This document shows, in pieces, positions 22,001 through 30,400 of a DNA stretch of 44,039 bases; positions within the stretch are counted from its first letter, which is position 1, and the number at the start of each line of letters is the position of its first letter. The stretch comes from an uncultured Prevotella sp. (GTDB lineage: Bacteria > Bacteroidota > Bacteroidia > Bacteroidales > Bacteroidaceae): contig CALFIY010000062.1 of the NCBI GenBank assembly GCA_937877595.1, positions 1 through 44,039 of the forward strand, read 5' to 3'. Made by a program: the position numbers and the translations under genes. The notes below the pieces were generated by a model, which saw only the letters and a list, made by a program, of their open reading frames with translations, made no database searches and was not told the origin of the DNA.

Positions 22001-23851
22001 TACTTCCGCACCAATCCCCACCGCCTCAATCTGGCAGCCATCGGACTGCAACTGGCAAACCAACCTCTCCGTCTCTCGCAAATAACCGACATCCGTCAGG
22101 AACTGCAACTGCTCGACGGGCAGATAGAGTCCCGTTTCAAGGCCGACGGAACGCCGGTCAACGTCACCACGATAGCCATGCCCGACCGCGACTGCGTGGC
22201 ATGGCGCATACAGTCGCCACTGCTGAAGAGCGGCAGCGCCAAGGTTAGCATACGCCTGCCCTACCCCACAGGCAAGCATGCCGACGACGCCAGCGACTGG
22301 ACCAGCGCCGCCAAGCACACATCGACCATCGTAAGCAGCGACGAGAAGAGTGCCGTGATACAGCACGACATCGATGCCACGACATATTTCGTGATTATAA
22401 GATGGGACGGCACGTCAAGGATAGAGAAGACTGCCGACCACCACTTCACGCTCTCTACCGACGACGGCGTTCTCGCCTTCTCCGCAGAGTATCTTCCTGC
22501 CTCTGCCGACATCACGAAGCGCAACATCGACCTGCCTTTTGAAAATCTGGTGAAGCAGAGCCAGCGCGCATGGCACTCCTTCTGGCGCGAGACGGCATTT
22601 GCCGACTTCGGCCAGTGTACTGACCCACGCGCCAAGGAACTGGAGCGCCGCGTTGTGCTGTCGCAGTATCTCACACGCATCAACTGCGCCAACTCCATGC
22701 CTCCGCAGGAGACTGGCCTGACATACAACACATGGTTTGGCCGCCCACATCTCGAGATGACATGGTGGCACGCCGTCGACTTTGCCCTGTGGCATCAGCC
22801 GAAGGTTGTGGAGCAGATGCTCCGCTGGTATAACGAAGTGGCCTGGCCCGAAGCAAAGAAGATAGCACAGCGACAGGGCTTCAGCGGACTGCGCTGGATG
22901 AAGATGACCGACCCGTGGGCTGGCGAGGCTCCGTCGAACACAGGCTCATTCCTTATCTGGCAACAGCCCCACTACATATATCTCGCCGAGGAGATGTATC
23001 GCGACGCACCAACAGCGGAGACTCTGAAGCGCTACGGCAAGCAGGTGGAGGAGACAGCCGAATTCATGGCCGACTTTGTTTCTTCCGTAAAGTCTGCAAA
23101 GACAGGAAGCACCGTCTACCACCTGCAGGGAGCAACAGCCATGCAGGAGTCAATGTCGAAAGACTTCTCTTACAACCATCCTTTCGAACTGGCCTACTGG
23201 CGCTACGGACTGAGCGTGGCACAGCAGTGGCGCGAGCGCCAGGGACTGCCGCGCCGTGCAGAATGGGACGACATCATAGCCCATCTGTCACCTCTGCCAG
23301 TAAACGACGGCCTATATACTGCCGGCCTGCCTCTGCATCCCTTCGACAAGAATGCCAAGAGCCAGCAGTTCGACCCGTTCCGCAACTACGCCCCTGGCAA
23401 GACCATCAGCGAACAGGATTTCCTGCTGAAGTGCCGCTCCGACCATCCCGCCGTGCTCGGTGCGATAGGACTGCTGCCTCTCGGCACGGCAAAGGCCGAC
23501 AGCGCCACGGCAGTAAAGACGCTGCTGTGGGTGATGGAAAACTGGAACTGGGCAACGACATGGGGCTGGGACTACGGCATGACAGCCATGACTGCAGCCC
23601 GACTGGGACAGCCCGAAGTGGCACTTGACGCGCTGCTCATCGACACTCAGAAAAACACATATCTCAAACAGGGCCATAATTTCCAGACGGCCGACCGCCT
23701 GCGTCTCTACCTGCCAGGCAATGGCGCACTGCTCACTGCCGTCGCCATGATGTGCGCCGGCTGGGACGGATGCGAGCAAGTGCTCAACCCTGGCTTCCCA
23801 CAGGACGGACGCTGGCAGGTGCGCTGGGAAGGACTGCAGAGAATGCAGTGA
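19064..23851 (+). CDS. Three-module pectinase: GH28 + GH105 + unassigned alpha/alpha-barrel domain
   Basis: The 1595-residue protein has a signal peptide (MKRILQLLVLGLLVPVFAQA). Module 1 (about 45-470) is a GH28 polygalacturonase-like beta-helix: NxDG at 257-260, Asp280-Asp281 in GDDC, His314 in GHG, and RIK at 347-349. Module 2 (about 490-870) is a GH105 unsaturated galacturonyl hydrolase: LDGIFMG around Asp605, HAYDE with Asp663 (likely catalytic), and HCWGRAQGW at 680-688. Module 3 (about 875-1595) has helical-barrel features of GH65/GH15-like families: HLEMTWWH with Glu1231 and WGWDYGM with Asp1503; its activity is unknown. Together they could trim saturated and unsaturated galacturonide ends in the periplasm. 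Confidence 0.88.
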   Translation: MKRILQLLVLGLLVPVFAQAKAWDESEYQRILQSIKAPEFPQKDFNVTKYGAKTSNTAAKNQKAIQKAIDTCAKKGGGRVVVPAGTFLTAAIELKSGVNLVVEKDAVLQFAFEPELYPIVATRWEGLDCWNLSPCIYAFKQKDIAITGEGTIDGGGTNETWWKWNGNPHYGYKPGMVSQRNGSRARLLKSAEDGVPMDERRFSKDDGLRPQLIGLNQCENILMENVTLLRSPFWVIHPLLCKNVTVRGMKITNDGPNGDGCDPESCDGVLIERCFFNTGDDCIAIKSGRNNDGRLWNRPSENIIIRDCEMKNGHGGVVIGSEISGGCRNVYAENNVMDSPELERVIRIKTNTCRGGIIENINARNIKVGVCKESVLKINLDYEHNEICCRGFLPTVRNVNIENITCERSQYGVQVIALDSVCNVYDINVKNCRFNGVREGNSIKGQTRDIHFDQLYINGSMALQKMPYKHYSEWLTYSEMQRTPQSYMLDFAKKPKWSYVMGIELEAMLDTYLKYGGDAILRYCKEYTDTMIGDKGDIRGYKIEDYNLDNIRTGHFVTRMYQHWPEQKNLLAMQLMMRQLQDQPRTKADHVFWHKAIYSYQVWLDGIFMGLPYRVLTAPITTAAKDKKKGAVTKIYDDAVDQLKVTYERTLDHQTGLNRHAYDETRKAFWANTETGLSQHCWGRAQGWYTMALIEVLDALPADYARRAEVIDLLKKDFDAILKWQDKKSGVWYQVMDSPGREGNYLESTCSAMFTYALLKAYRKGYVGARYRDAGIRAYRGMTNNFIRVNADKTISLTNCCSVAGLGPAATDEVLAAMKQVNPKGTVKENRRRDGSYQYYLSEQIRDNDAKGIGPFIWASLEMEMLGYTTENLTASINREAVLFRNNPVITSADTLSSLSVGNGHFCTTVDITGMQTFVDEYKNGIPLNAMSDWGWHSFFNTQQLSHSETLGTTDLGHGHKEVYAVEYKKGGRQQQATSYFRTNPHRLNLAAIGLQLANQPLRLSQITDIRQELQLLDGQIESRFKADGTPVNVTTIAMPDRDCVAWRIQSPLLKSGSAKVSIRLPYPTGKHADDASDWTSAAKHTSTIVSSDEKSAVIQHDIDATTYFVIIRWDGTSRIEKTADHHFTLSTDDGVLAFSAEYLPASADITKRNIDLPFENLVKQSQRAWHSFWRETAFADFGQCTDPRAKELERRVVLSQYLTRINCANSMPPQETGLTYNTWFGRPHLEMTWWHAVDFALWHQPKVVEQMLRWYNEVAWPEAKKIAQRQGFSGLRWMKMTDPWAGEAPSNTGSFLIWQQPHYIYLAEEMYRDAPTAETLKRYGKQVEETAEFMADFVSSVKSAKTGSTVYHLQGATAMQESMSKDFSYNHPFELAYWRYGLSVAQQWRERQGLPRRAEWDDIIAHLSPLPVNDGLYTAGLPLHPFDKNAKSQQFDPFRNYAPGKTISEQDFLLKCRSDHPAVLGAIGLLPLGTAKADSATAVKTLLWVMENWNWATTWGWDYGMTAMTAARLGQPEVALDALLIDTQKNTYLKQGHNFQTADRLRLYLPGNGALLTAVAMMCAGWDGCEQVLNPGFPQDGRWQVRWEGLQRMQ

Positions 23852-23916
23852 GTTGCTGAATTTTAAGGAAATAAGTTAAAAAAACATTTTTTTCGCTTGG
23901 CATAACATAAAAGGCT

Positions 23917-23924
23917 TATCTTTG
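23917..23924 (+). promoter_or_regulatory. -7 element of the pectate lyase gene
   Basis: TATCTTTG matches TAnnTTTG, 37 bases before the ATG at 23962. The upstream -33 element is poor (TTCG or TTGG at non-ideal spacing). Confidence 0.45.
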
Positions 23925-23961
23925 CACACAACAATAACGACTAACAACAATACTAAACGAT

Positions 23962-26286
23962 ATGAAGAAATTTTGTCTCACTCTGATTACATGTGCTCTT
24001 GCTGTGGCAGCATCGGCACAGGCACCGGCATTTCCCGGCGCTGAAGGCCATGGGCGCTACGTCACAGGCGGGCGCGGCGGCAAGGTGATCCACGTAACCA
24101 CGCTCAACGACTCTGGCACAGGCTCGTTCCGCGAGGCGGTGAAAGGCAACGACAAGAAGATTGTAGTGTTCGACGTGGCTGGTGTCATTGCCCTCAGCAG
24201 CAATGTCAACATCGGTGCCAACACGACCATTGAGGGCCAGACGGCTCCAGACCCGGGCGTTACGCTGCGCTACTACACCGTAAACCCTGCCGGCAACAAC
24301 ATCATAATACGCTTCGTGCGCTTCCGCCGCGGACAGGAGAAAGACGTCAACGACGGCGCCGACGCTTCCACTGCGCGCCACTACACTGGCATCATCTTCG
24401 ACCACTGTTCCCTCTCGTGGAGCATTGACGAGGTGGCATCGTTCTACGACAACAACAACTTCACCATGCAGTGGTGTACGATAGCAGAAAGCCTCTGCAA
24501 TGCAGGCCATAACAAGGGCGCCCACGGATACGGCGGCATCTGGGGCGGCAAACTGGCCTCCTTCCACCACAATCTCATAGCCCACGTCAACAACCGCTCG
24601 CCGCGCTTCAACGGTGCGCGCTACAACTGGCCGGACTATACCGGCAACATGCTCTACAACCAGTACAACTGGGAAAATGCAGTACAGGCAGAGAACGTCG
24701 ATTTCCGCAACTGCGTGATATACAACTGCGGCAACGGATGCTACGGCGGTCCTGGCGGCGGCAAGATCAACATGGTGAACAACTACTTCAAGACGGGGCC
24801 TGCAGGCACCACAAGCCGCCTCACTACCGTAACCGTAGGCAGCAGCGGCAACTCCGAAGGCTACTCCATTTACTGGACCATGACCAGCCGCTACTATCTT
24901 GCAGGCAACCAGATCAACAGCACCACCAATGCCGGATGGAGTTACATGGCCTACGACGACGGCACCTATACCATCAACAGCAAGCGCTACAGTCCCGACC
25001 CCAATCACTACAACGGTGAAAGCGAGACATACGTCAAGAATAGCGACGGCACCGACTGCATCTGCATACAACTCGACGAGCCAGGACCTACAGGCGAAGT
25101 GACAACCCACACCGCAGCAAAGGCCTTCAGCAAGGTGCTTGACTACGCCGGTGCATCGCTTGTGCGCGACAATGTCGACGAGCGCTATATGACCGAGACG
25201 CGTAACGGCACCGCCACCTACAGTGGTTCCGTCACCGGCAAGAAAGGCCGCATCGACGTGGTGAGCGACGTGAACGGTTATACCGAGGCCAACTTCGGCA
25301 CAGGAGCCCGTGCAGCCGGCTTTGACAGCGACAACGACGGCATGCCCGACGCATGGGAGACAGCCAACGGCCTCAACCCCAACAGCGCAGCCGACGCCCA
25401 ACTCTACACGCTCGACCCGAAGAAATACTACACTAACGTAGAACTCTATGCCAACTCGCTCGTGCAGGAGATAATGCTCGGCGGCAATGCCGACGGCGAC
25501 GATGCCGTGAAGGAATACTATCCTGCCTACACCAAGGAAGACGGCACGAAGGTGGAAGCCATCAACTACACCTCAAGTTCTACTGAGCCGACGGGCGACA
25601 CCGTAGCCGACGGCGACATCACATGGCCCATGAGCGAGGGCACGGAGCAGCCTGCCTACGAGTTCTCATCGGCTATCGGCGACTACCTCAGCGCTATCAG
25701 CGTTACTATAGGCTCACACCTCAAGGTTGTCGACAGTAAAACCAACGGCGACATTGTGATGACGCGATACACCATCACCGACGAGACTTCCGACAACGCT
25801 GCCACCAACGACAATGCTGTGCGCTTCAACATCACTCCTGCCGACGGCTATAAGTTCCAGCCCACGGCAGTGGCATTCCAGGCAACACGCTTCGGCACCG
25901 ACCACGGCATGTTCTCTGCCAACTGGGAATACAGCGACGGCGAGCCTGTCATCATAGCACAGGGCCAACTTGCCAACCGCGACAACGCCACACCAAAATA
26001 CACCACGGTGAACGAGGTCGTGGCAGGTACCGCCACCGACAAGGCCAGCGCCCTCGCCATCCACCTGTTCGACATTCCCTACAACACCAACACCAAGACC
26101 ATGGGACTGGCCAATGTCGTGGTAAGTGGAAATATCGTGAAGGAAGGTCAGACGGGCATCAGCACTCCTGTGACGCTCTCCATCCCCGTAGCCGACGGCT
26201 ACTACGACATGCAGGGACGCCGCACGCAGCAGCCCACCCGTCAGGGTGTCTACATTTCCGGCGGTCGCAAGGTGATAGTGAAGTAA
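23962..26286 (+). CDS. Secreted pectate lyase, PL1 family, with C-terminal sandwich and tail
   Basis: The 774-residue protein cleaves polygalacturonate by beta-elimination, by family. After the signal peptide (MKKFCLTLITCALAVAASAQ), residues 22-450 form a right-handed beta-helix opening with PAFPGAEGHGRYVTGGRGG. The Asp147-containing DHCSLSWSIDE and the arginine-bearing RSPRFNGARY (212-221) are the PL1 active-site region. A DSDNDGMPDAWE calcium-binding-like segment (near 455-466) follows, then a beta-sandwich domain (about 540-735). The end reads YDMQGRRTQQPTRQGVYISG then GRKVIVK, a short tail shared with two neighbours. It belongs to the pectin locus and ends before a strong terminator. Confidence 0.88.
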   Translation: MKKFCLTLITCALAVAASAQAPAFPGAEGHGRYVTGGRGGKVIHVTTLNDSGTGSFREAVKGNDKKIVVFDVAGVIALSSNVNIGANTTIEGQTAPDPGVTLRYYTVNPAGNNIIIRFVRFRRGQEKDVNDGADASTARHYTGIIFDHCSLSWSIDEVASFYDNNNFTMQWCTIAESLCNAGHNKGAHGYGGIWGGKLASFHHNLIAHVNNRSPRFNGARYNWPDYTGNMLYNQYNWENAVQAENVDFRNCVIYNCGNGCYGGPGGGKINMVNNYFKTGPAGTTSRLTTVTVGSSGNSEGYSIYWTMTSRYYLAGNQINSTTNAGWSYMAYDDGTYTINSKRYSPDPNHYNGESETYVKNSDGTDCICIQLDEPGPTGEVTTHTAAKAFSKVLDYAGASLVRDNVDERYMTETRNGTATYSGSVTGKKGRIDVVSDVNGYTEANFGTGARAAGFDSDNDGMPDAWETANGLNPNSAADAQLYTLDPKKYYTNVELYANSLVQEIMLGGNADGDDAVKEYYPAYTKEDGTKVEAINYTSSSTEPTGDTVADGDITWPMSEGTEQPAYEFSSAIGDYLSAISVTIGSHLKVVDSKTNGDIVMTRYTITDETSDNAATNDNAVRFNITPADGYKFQPTAVAFQATRFGTDHGMFSANWEYSDGEPVIIAQGQLANRDNATPKYTTVNEVVAGTATDKASALAIHLFDIPYNTNTKTMGLANVVVSGNIVKEGQTGISTPVTLSIPVADGYYDMQGRRTQQPTRQGVYISGGRKVIVK

Positions 26287-26308
26287 CCCGACAACGCTTA
26301 TACACAAC

Positions 26309-26343
26309 AAAAAAGAGTTCCCTCGGGCGAGGGAACTCTTTTT
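26309..26343. terminator. Bidirectional intrinsic terminator after the pectate lyase gene
   Basis: A perfect 15-bp stem, AAAAAGAGTTCCCTC paired with GAGGGAACTCTTTTT around a GGGC loop, works with T runs on both strands. Confidence 0.85.
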
Positions 26344-26371
26344 CATATTTTTCGCAAACCCACACCAAACA

Positions 26372-26451
26372 ATTACAGCAGTTATAATTTTTAAAAACAC
26401 TGTTTTTATTTTCGTAAACACTGTTTTTATTTTTAAAAACACTGCTGTAAT
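26372..26451. repeat. 11-bp inverted repeat flanking the 21-bp repeats
   Basis: ATTACAGCAGT at 26372-26382 and its exact reverse complement ACTGCTGTAAT at 26441-26451 face each other across 58 bases. The second arm is part of the third 21-bp unit. Confidence 0.55.
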
Positions 26452-26478
26452 TTTTTTAAACACTGCGTTTTCTGAAAT
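26395..26478. repeat. Four tandem 21-bp AT-rich repeats
   Basis: AAACACTG begins at 26395, 26416, 26437 and 26458, exactly 21 bases apart. The first two units share AAACACTGTTTTTATTTT; the third and fourth diverge after the core. A weak copy (AAGCGCTG) lies near 26482, and a degenerate one precedes the array. The region is noncoding and lies between two convergent genes, flanked by terminators. Confidence 0.75.
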
Positions 26479-26505
26479 TAAAAGCGCTGTGGTAATTTCC
26501 AACAC

Positions 26506-26545
26506 AAAAAGAAATTAGTGGCACGGCCTGTTGCCGCACCACTAA
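26506..26545 (-). terminator. Terminator of the minus-strand secreted sandwich protein gene
   Basis: On the minus strand, TTAGTGG and CCACTAA pair around an inner GCGGC/GCCG stem with an AACAG loop. The stem is followed by a T-rich TTTCTTTTT (26506-26514 read on the minus strand), 26 bases after the stop codon at 26572. Confidence 0.7.
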
Positions 26546-26571
26546 CGCGTTTTCTTTCTCAGAAGAGTCGC

Positions 26572-27237
26572 TTACTTCTTAACGACCTTCTTGCCGTTCT
26601 TCACTACGAGGCCCTTGCTGTCAGCAGCAACTCTCTGGCCAGCGAGGTTGAACTGAGCGTCATTCAGCACAGTAGCCTTTACGGTCTGAATGCCAGTAGC
26701 GGTAACGAGTTCAAAAGCATAGAAGTTAAGAGCACCTACAGGATAGGTGATGGCTACAGTGCCTGCAACGACAGCAGCGCTGACAACAGGGAATACCTTC
26801 TTATCTACACCCTCAATCTGTACTGTTACGTAGTCTGATGCTTCATCCTCCTTGATAACTTTGTTGATAAGTTCAGCATCATTCTGCTTCAAGACAACAT
26901 TACGATCCGTTTCGCTGCTTTTCGCTGTACGAACATAAACTTTCAGCGTGCCAGCCTCAGGAATAGTCAACGATAGACTGTTCTGCGACGTCGACTTACC
27001 GCCCACTTTCAAGCGATAGTCGAAACTCTTTTGCGCATCGGTATCACCAAAGTACGCTGTATTTTTGTCTACTGACATCTTATCGTTTGTGTCAGTGGCA
27101 GTCAGCACAAATCCATTCGAACCATAGGTTTCGGCTGCAACTTTACCTGCTTCGATGACTTCTGTCCATTTGATTGTCTGTGCGTTAGCACTCAGTGCCA
27201 TAGCGGCTACTGCAATAAGAGTAAAAATTTTCTTCAT
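26572..27237 (-). CDS. Small secreted beta-sandwich protein of the pectin locus
   Basis: The 221-residue product has a signal peptide (MKKIFTLIAVAAMALSANA). It contains a single beta-rich domain with FDYRLKVGG and NSLSLTIPEAGTLKVYVRTA, a pattern also seen in non-catalytic sandwich domains attached to Bacteroidota pectinases. It ends in FNLAGQRVAADSKGLVVKNG then KKVVKK, the same short tail as the adjacent lyase and esterase. No catalytic residues are recognisable. It may be a free carbohydrate-binding protein, which is inference. Start codons at 27243 and 27237 are both possible; 27237 gives the cleaner signal peptide. It is divergent from the CE8 gene, with its own strong promoter. Confidence 0.72.
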   Translation of the reverse strand: MKKIFTLIAVAAMALSANAQTIKWTEVIEAGKVAAETYGSNGFVLTATDTNDKMSVDKNTAYFGDTDAQKSFDYRLKVGGKSTSQNSLSLTIPEAGTLKVYVRTAKSSETDRNVVLKQNDAELINKVIKEDEASDYVTVQIEGVDKKVFPVVSAAVVAGTVAITYPVGALNFYAFELVTATGIQTVKATVLNDAQFNLAGQRVAADSKGLVVKNGKKVVKK

Positions 27238-27287
27238 AAGCATTTTTTGTTTAAGAGTTGTTAATATAAAGATGGTTTCACACTTTG

Positions 27288-27318
27288 CAAAAGTACACAT
27301 TGTCAACGACATGGCAAA
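27288..27318 (-). promoter_or_regulatory. Promoter of the small sandwich-protein gene
   Basis: The minus strand has TTTG (27318-27315), a 19-bp spacer, then TACTTTTG (27295-27288): a full Bacteroidota promoter. The start would lie about 45 bases upstream of the ATG at 27237. Confidence 0.65.
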
Positions 27319-27420
27319 AAAACAAGCCACGTTTTTCTTGCAAAAAAACGTCGCAATCGTTTACGTGCTTTTTTTTTGAAAATATTTCGTTCAAAAATGC
27401 GGCCATTCGCAATTAATTGC

Positions 27421-27428
27421 TACTTTTG
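27421..27428 (+). promoter_or_regulatory. -7 element of the CE8 gene
   Basis: TACTTTTG is an exact -7 match 64 bases before the ATG at 27493. The -33 position (TGCG, about 27398) is poor, so an activator may be needed. Confidence 0.45.
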
Positions 27429-27492
27429 CCACTTGACAAGATACGTCTGACAACTACTGACAAAATTAATCAATAACAAAAACTGACACTTT

Positions 27493-30400
27493 ATGGAAAA
27501 ACATTTACGCAAAATCGGAGCATTGTTCTCAATGTTCTTGTTAGCGATTGCAAGCGTAGCAGCCACTCAGGCACTGAACTACGCTTCGACTTTCCGTGAC
27601 ATTAAGGCTACTCTGACAGAACTGCAGAGCCTCGCCACAGAGAGCGAGGTTTACATCACCGTTGCAGAAGACGGAACAATCAAACAGACCGACAATGCCG
27701 ACGAGGCCGCAGCAACGCTGAAAGGCAAATGGCACGGAACGAGTTACGGCTGGTCATCATTCACAGCCGATGTGCCCGTCAAGGGATGCGTGAAGATTAC
27801 CTACGCCACCCACGACTTCGGCAACGACATAGTAGTGACCAACGACGCAGGCACACAGGTGGCTAAACTCAACACCACAGGCGCCAAATGGTCGTCTAAT
27901 CCAAACAACGTCGTTGTTGCCTACTACCGTATCAACGAAGCCACAACGTTGCACTTCAGCAAGGCCAACTACAACCCTTATTTCGCTGTAGAGGCCATTG
28001 ACGAGGCTGACCTGCCCGCAGAGGTGACGAATTACACCGTGACCTTCGCCGCAGGCGAGGGCACAGGCACTGCTCCTGCCGCTATCGAAGTGGAAGCCGG
28101 AAGCAAGATTACTGCTCCGAAGAACTATTACCTCTACAAGGAGGGCTACACACTGACTGGCTGGAACGACGGCACAACGACCTACGCCGTCGGCGCGGAG
28201 ATTGCTCCTGAGGCCGACATGACGCTGACCGCCGTCTTTACCGAGAACGAGGTCTCGCTGGCCGACCGCACTGATGCCGTCACCATCAGTTACGACCTGA
28301 GCGGATACAACGACAACCCGAAGTACAAATTCGAGAGCGGCAACGGCATCATCGTCACACAGGCTACCGTCAACGGAAAGAGCATTGACGTGAAGGTTGA
28401 CGTAGACGCTACTAACGGCAAGTTCGCCCACAACGGCAGCGGATGGCATTATGTGTTGGCAGGCACCAAGGTGACCGTTCCTTCAGCCAAGGACGCAACC
28501 ATCGCCGTCAGCACCTATAACGATGAGGGGGCCACATCGATGACGTTTGCCGGCAACAAAGGCACTGTCAGCAACAAAGTTGTCAGTTATACCGCCACTG
28601 CAGAGGCTGCTACCTGCGAGATTGCCCAGGTGGAAAACAACTACTGGAACAAACTGACCATCACCCTGCCCGCAGTAGAGAGCGACGAACCTGGCGAAGA
28701 AACGGCCCACACCTGGGACTTCACCCAGTGGAGCGAGACTACGGTTGAGAACCTGAAGGCCGAGGCAGCAAAAGTCACCGTGAGTGATGATGGTACTTCC
28801 GTCACAGACGGTGGCGATGCCAAGTGGACTGATTGCGAAAAGACTTCGAAGAACACCACTTACGAGGCTTCGAAGGACAACTGCTTCTGGTCGGTCGCCA
28901 CACCCAATGCCGACGGCGAACTGGAGGCCAACGGCGTTGTCATTGAAGAGCTGAAAGGACTGGTATGGAACGAGACCTACTCTAAGGCCCGCTCATTGGC
29001 CATCGCCGTGAACTATCCTGAGACATCGTTAGGCAGCTACGCCGGCGGTGCATACCTCTGGCTTGGTGGCGGCGGCAAGAACGTGCCTTGCTTCACCATC
29101 AATAATGTGAAGGTGGGTTCGGAGCTGACCGTCGTGGCCGAGTCGCACAAGCCAAGCGATGGCCGTGGCGTCATCCTCTATCAGAACAGTCTGGACGATG
29201 CCAACCAGATGGGCGAGGCCTTCAAGCCCACCACGAAGGACAGCTACACCTGGACTGTCACCGGCCCCGAGGGTGCCGAGCTGGTAAACGTGGTGTTCTA
29301 CAACACCAGCGGCTGCCACATCTACAGCATTACGGCCGAGATTGGCGAGCCTGCTGACGAACCCGGCGACGAACCCGGCGACGAGCCCACCGTACTCTTA
29401 CAGGACATTGCCGCCACATGGGACTTCACCGACGCCACGGTAGCCAATGCCGCAGCAGCCCTCTCGGGCAGCACAGAGGCCGGCACCATCGAGAGCAACG
29501 GCCTGGTGCTGACCATCGAGCCTAACGGCAAGACCATCCGTAACAACGGCAACAGCATACAGACAGGCGACGGCGTGGTGTTCAAGGTTCCCGTGCAGGG
29601 CAACAAAGACGTTGTCACAGTGGTTGGCTATGCTTCTCCTTACTTTGACTACTCCATAGGCGGCATCGACGCCACTGAGGCCACCACCGAGTACAAGGCC
29701 AAGGCTGCCGACGTGGCCCAGGGCTACGTAGAGGTGGTGAACAAGGGACAGTACCTCATCTCCATCAGCGTGCTGCAGGTGTCTCCCTTCCAAGAGAAGC
29801 CGCTCTACCAGACCGACTTCTCTGACTGGACGGCTGCCAAGGCTGCTACCAGCGCATCGACCGTGACCAAGACCACGAAGTACAGCAAGGAGACGCTCGA
29901 CTTCACGCTCTACAACACGGCTGTCACGAGTGTCACCGACACCAAGTTCTCTTCATATACCGAACTGCCTCACATGGCTCTGCAGGCCGCCAAGGCTGCC
30001 GACCCCTACGTGATGACATCGACGCTGGCTTCTATCACCAAGGTGCGCTACATCCACGGTGCCACCGGTGGCAGCCGCGGCTGGAAGCTTGAGGCCAAGG
30101 GCGACGGCGATGCCGACTGGGTGGTCATCAGCGATGCCTACGCAAATCCTACCGCATGGAGCGAGGTGACTGCCGACGTGAACCGCACCAACGTGCAACT
30201 GCGCTGGACTAACCTGAATTCCTCGCAGAACGCCTATATGTTCGAACTCGACATCTACGGCATGGTAGACATGGGCAACAGTCCTGCATTAGGCACCTTC
30301 ATGGCCAATGGCGAGACCTATGTGGCCGGCGACATCTTCGAGGAGCAGAGCGACGGCACGATGGGCGCCACCATCGAACTGTCGAAGAGCGTGGCCATGA

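Noticed and set aside
26395..26478. Possible CRISPR array
   Set aside because: The 21-bp units are contiguous with no spacers, AT-rich and degenerate, and no cas genes are present.
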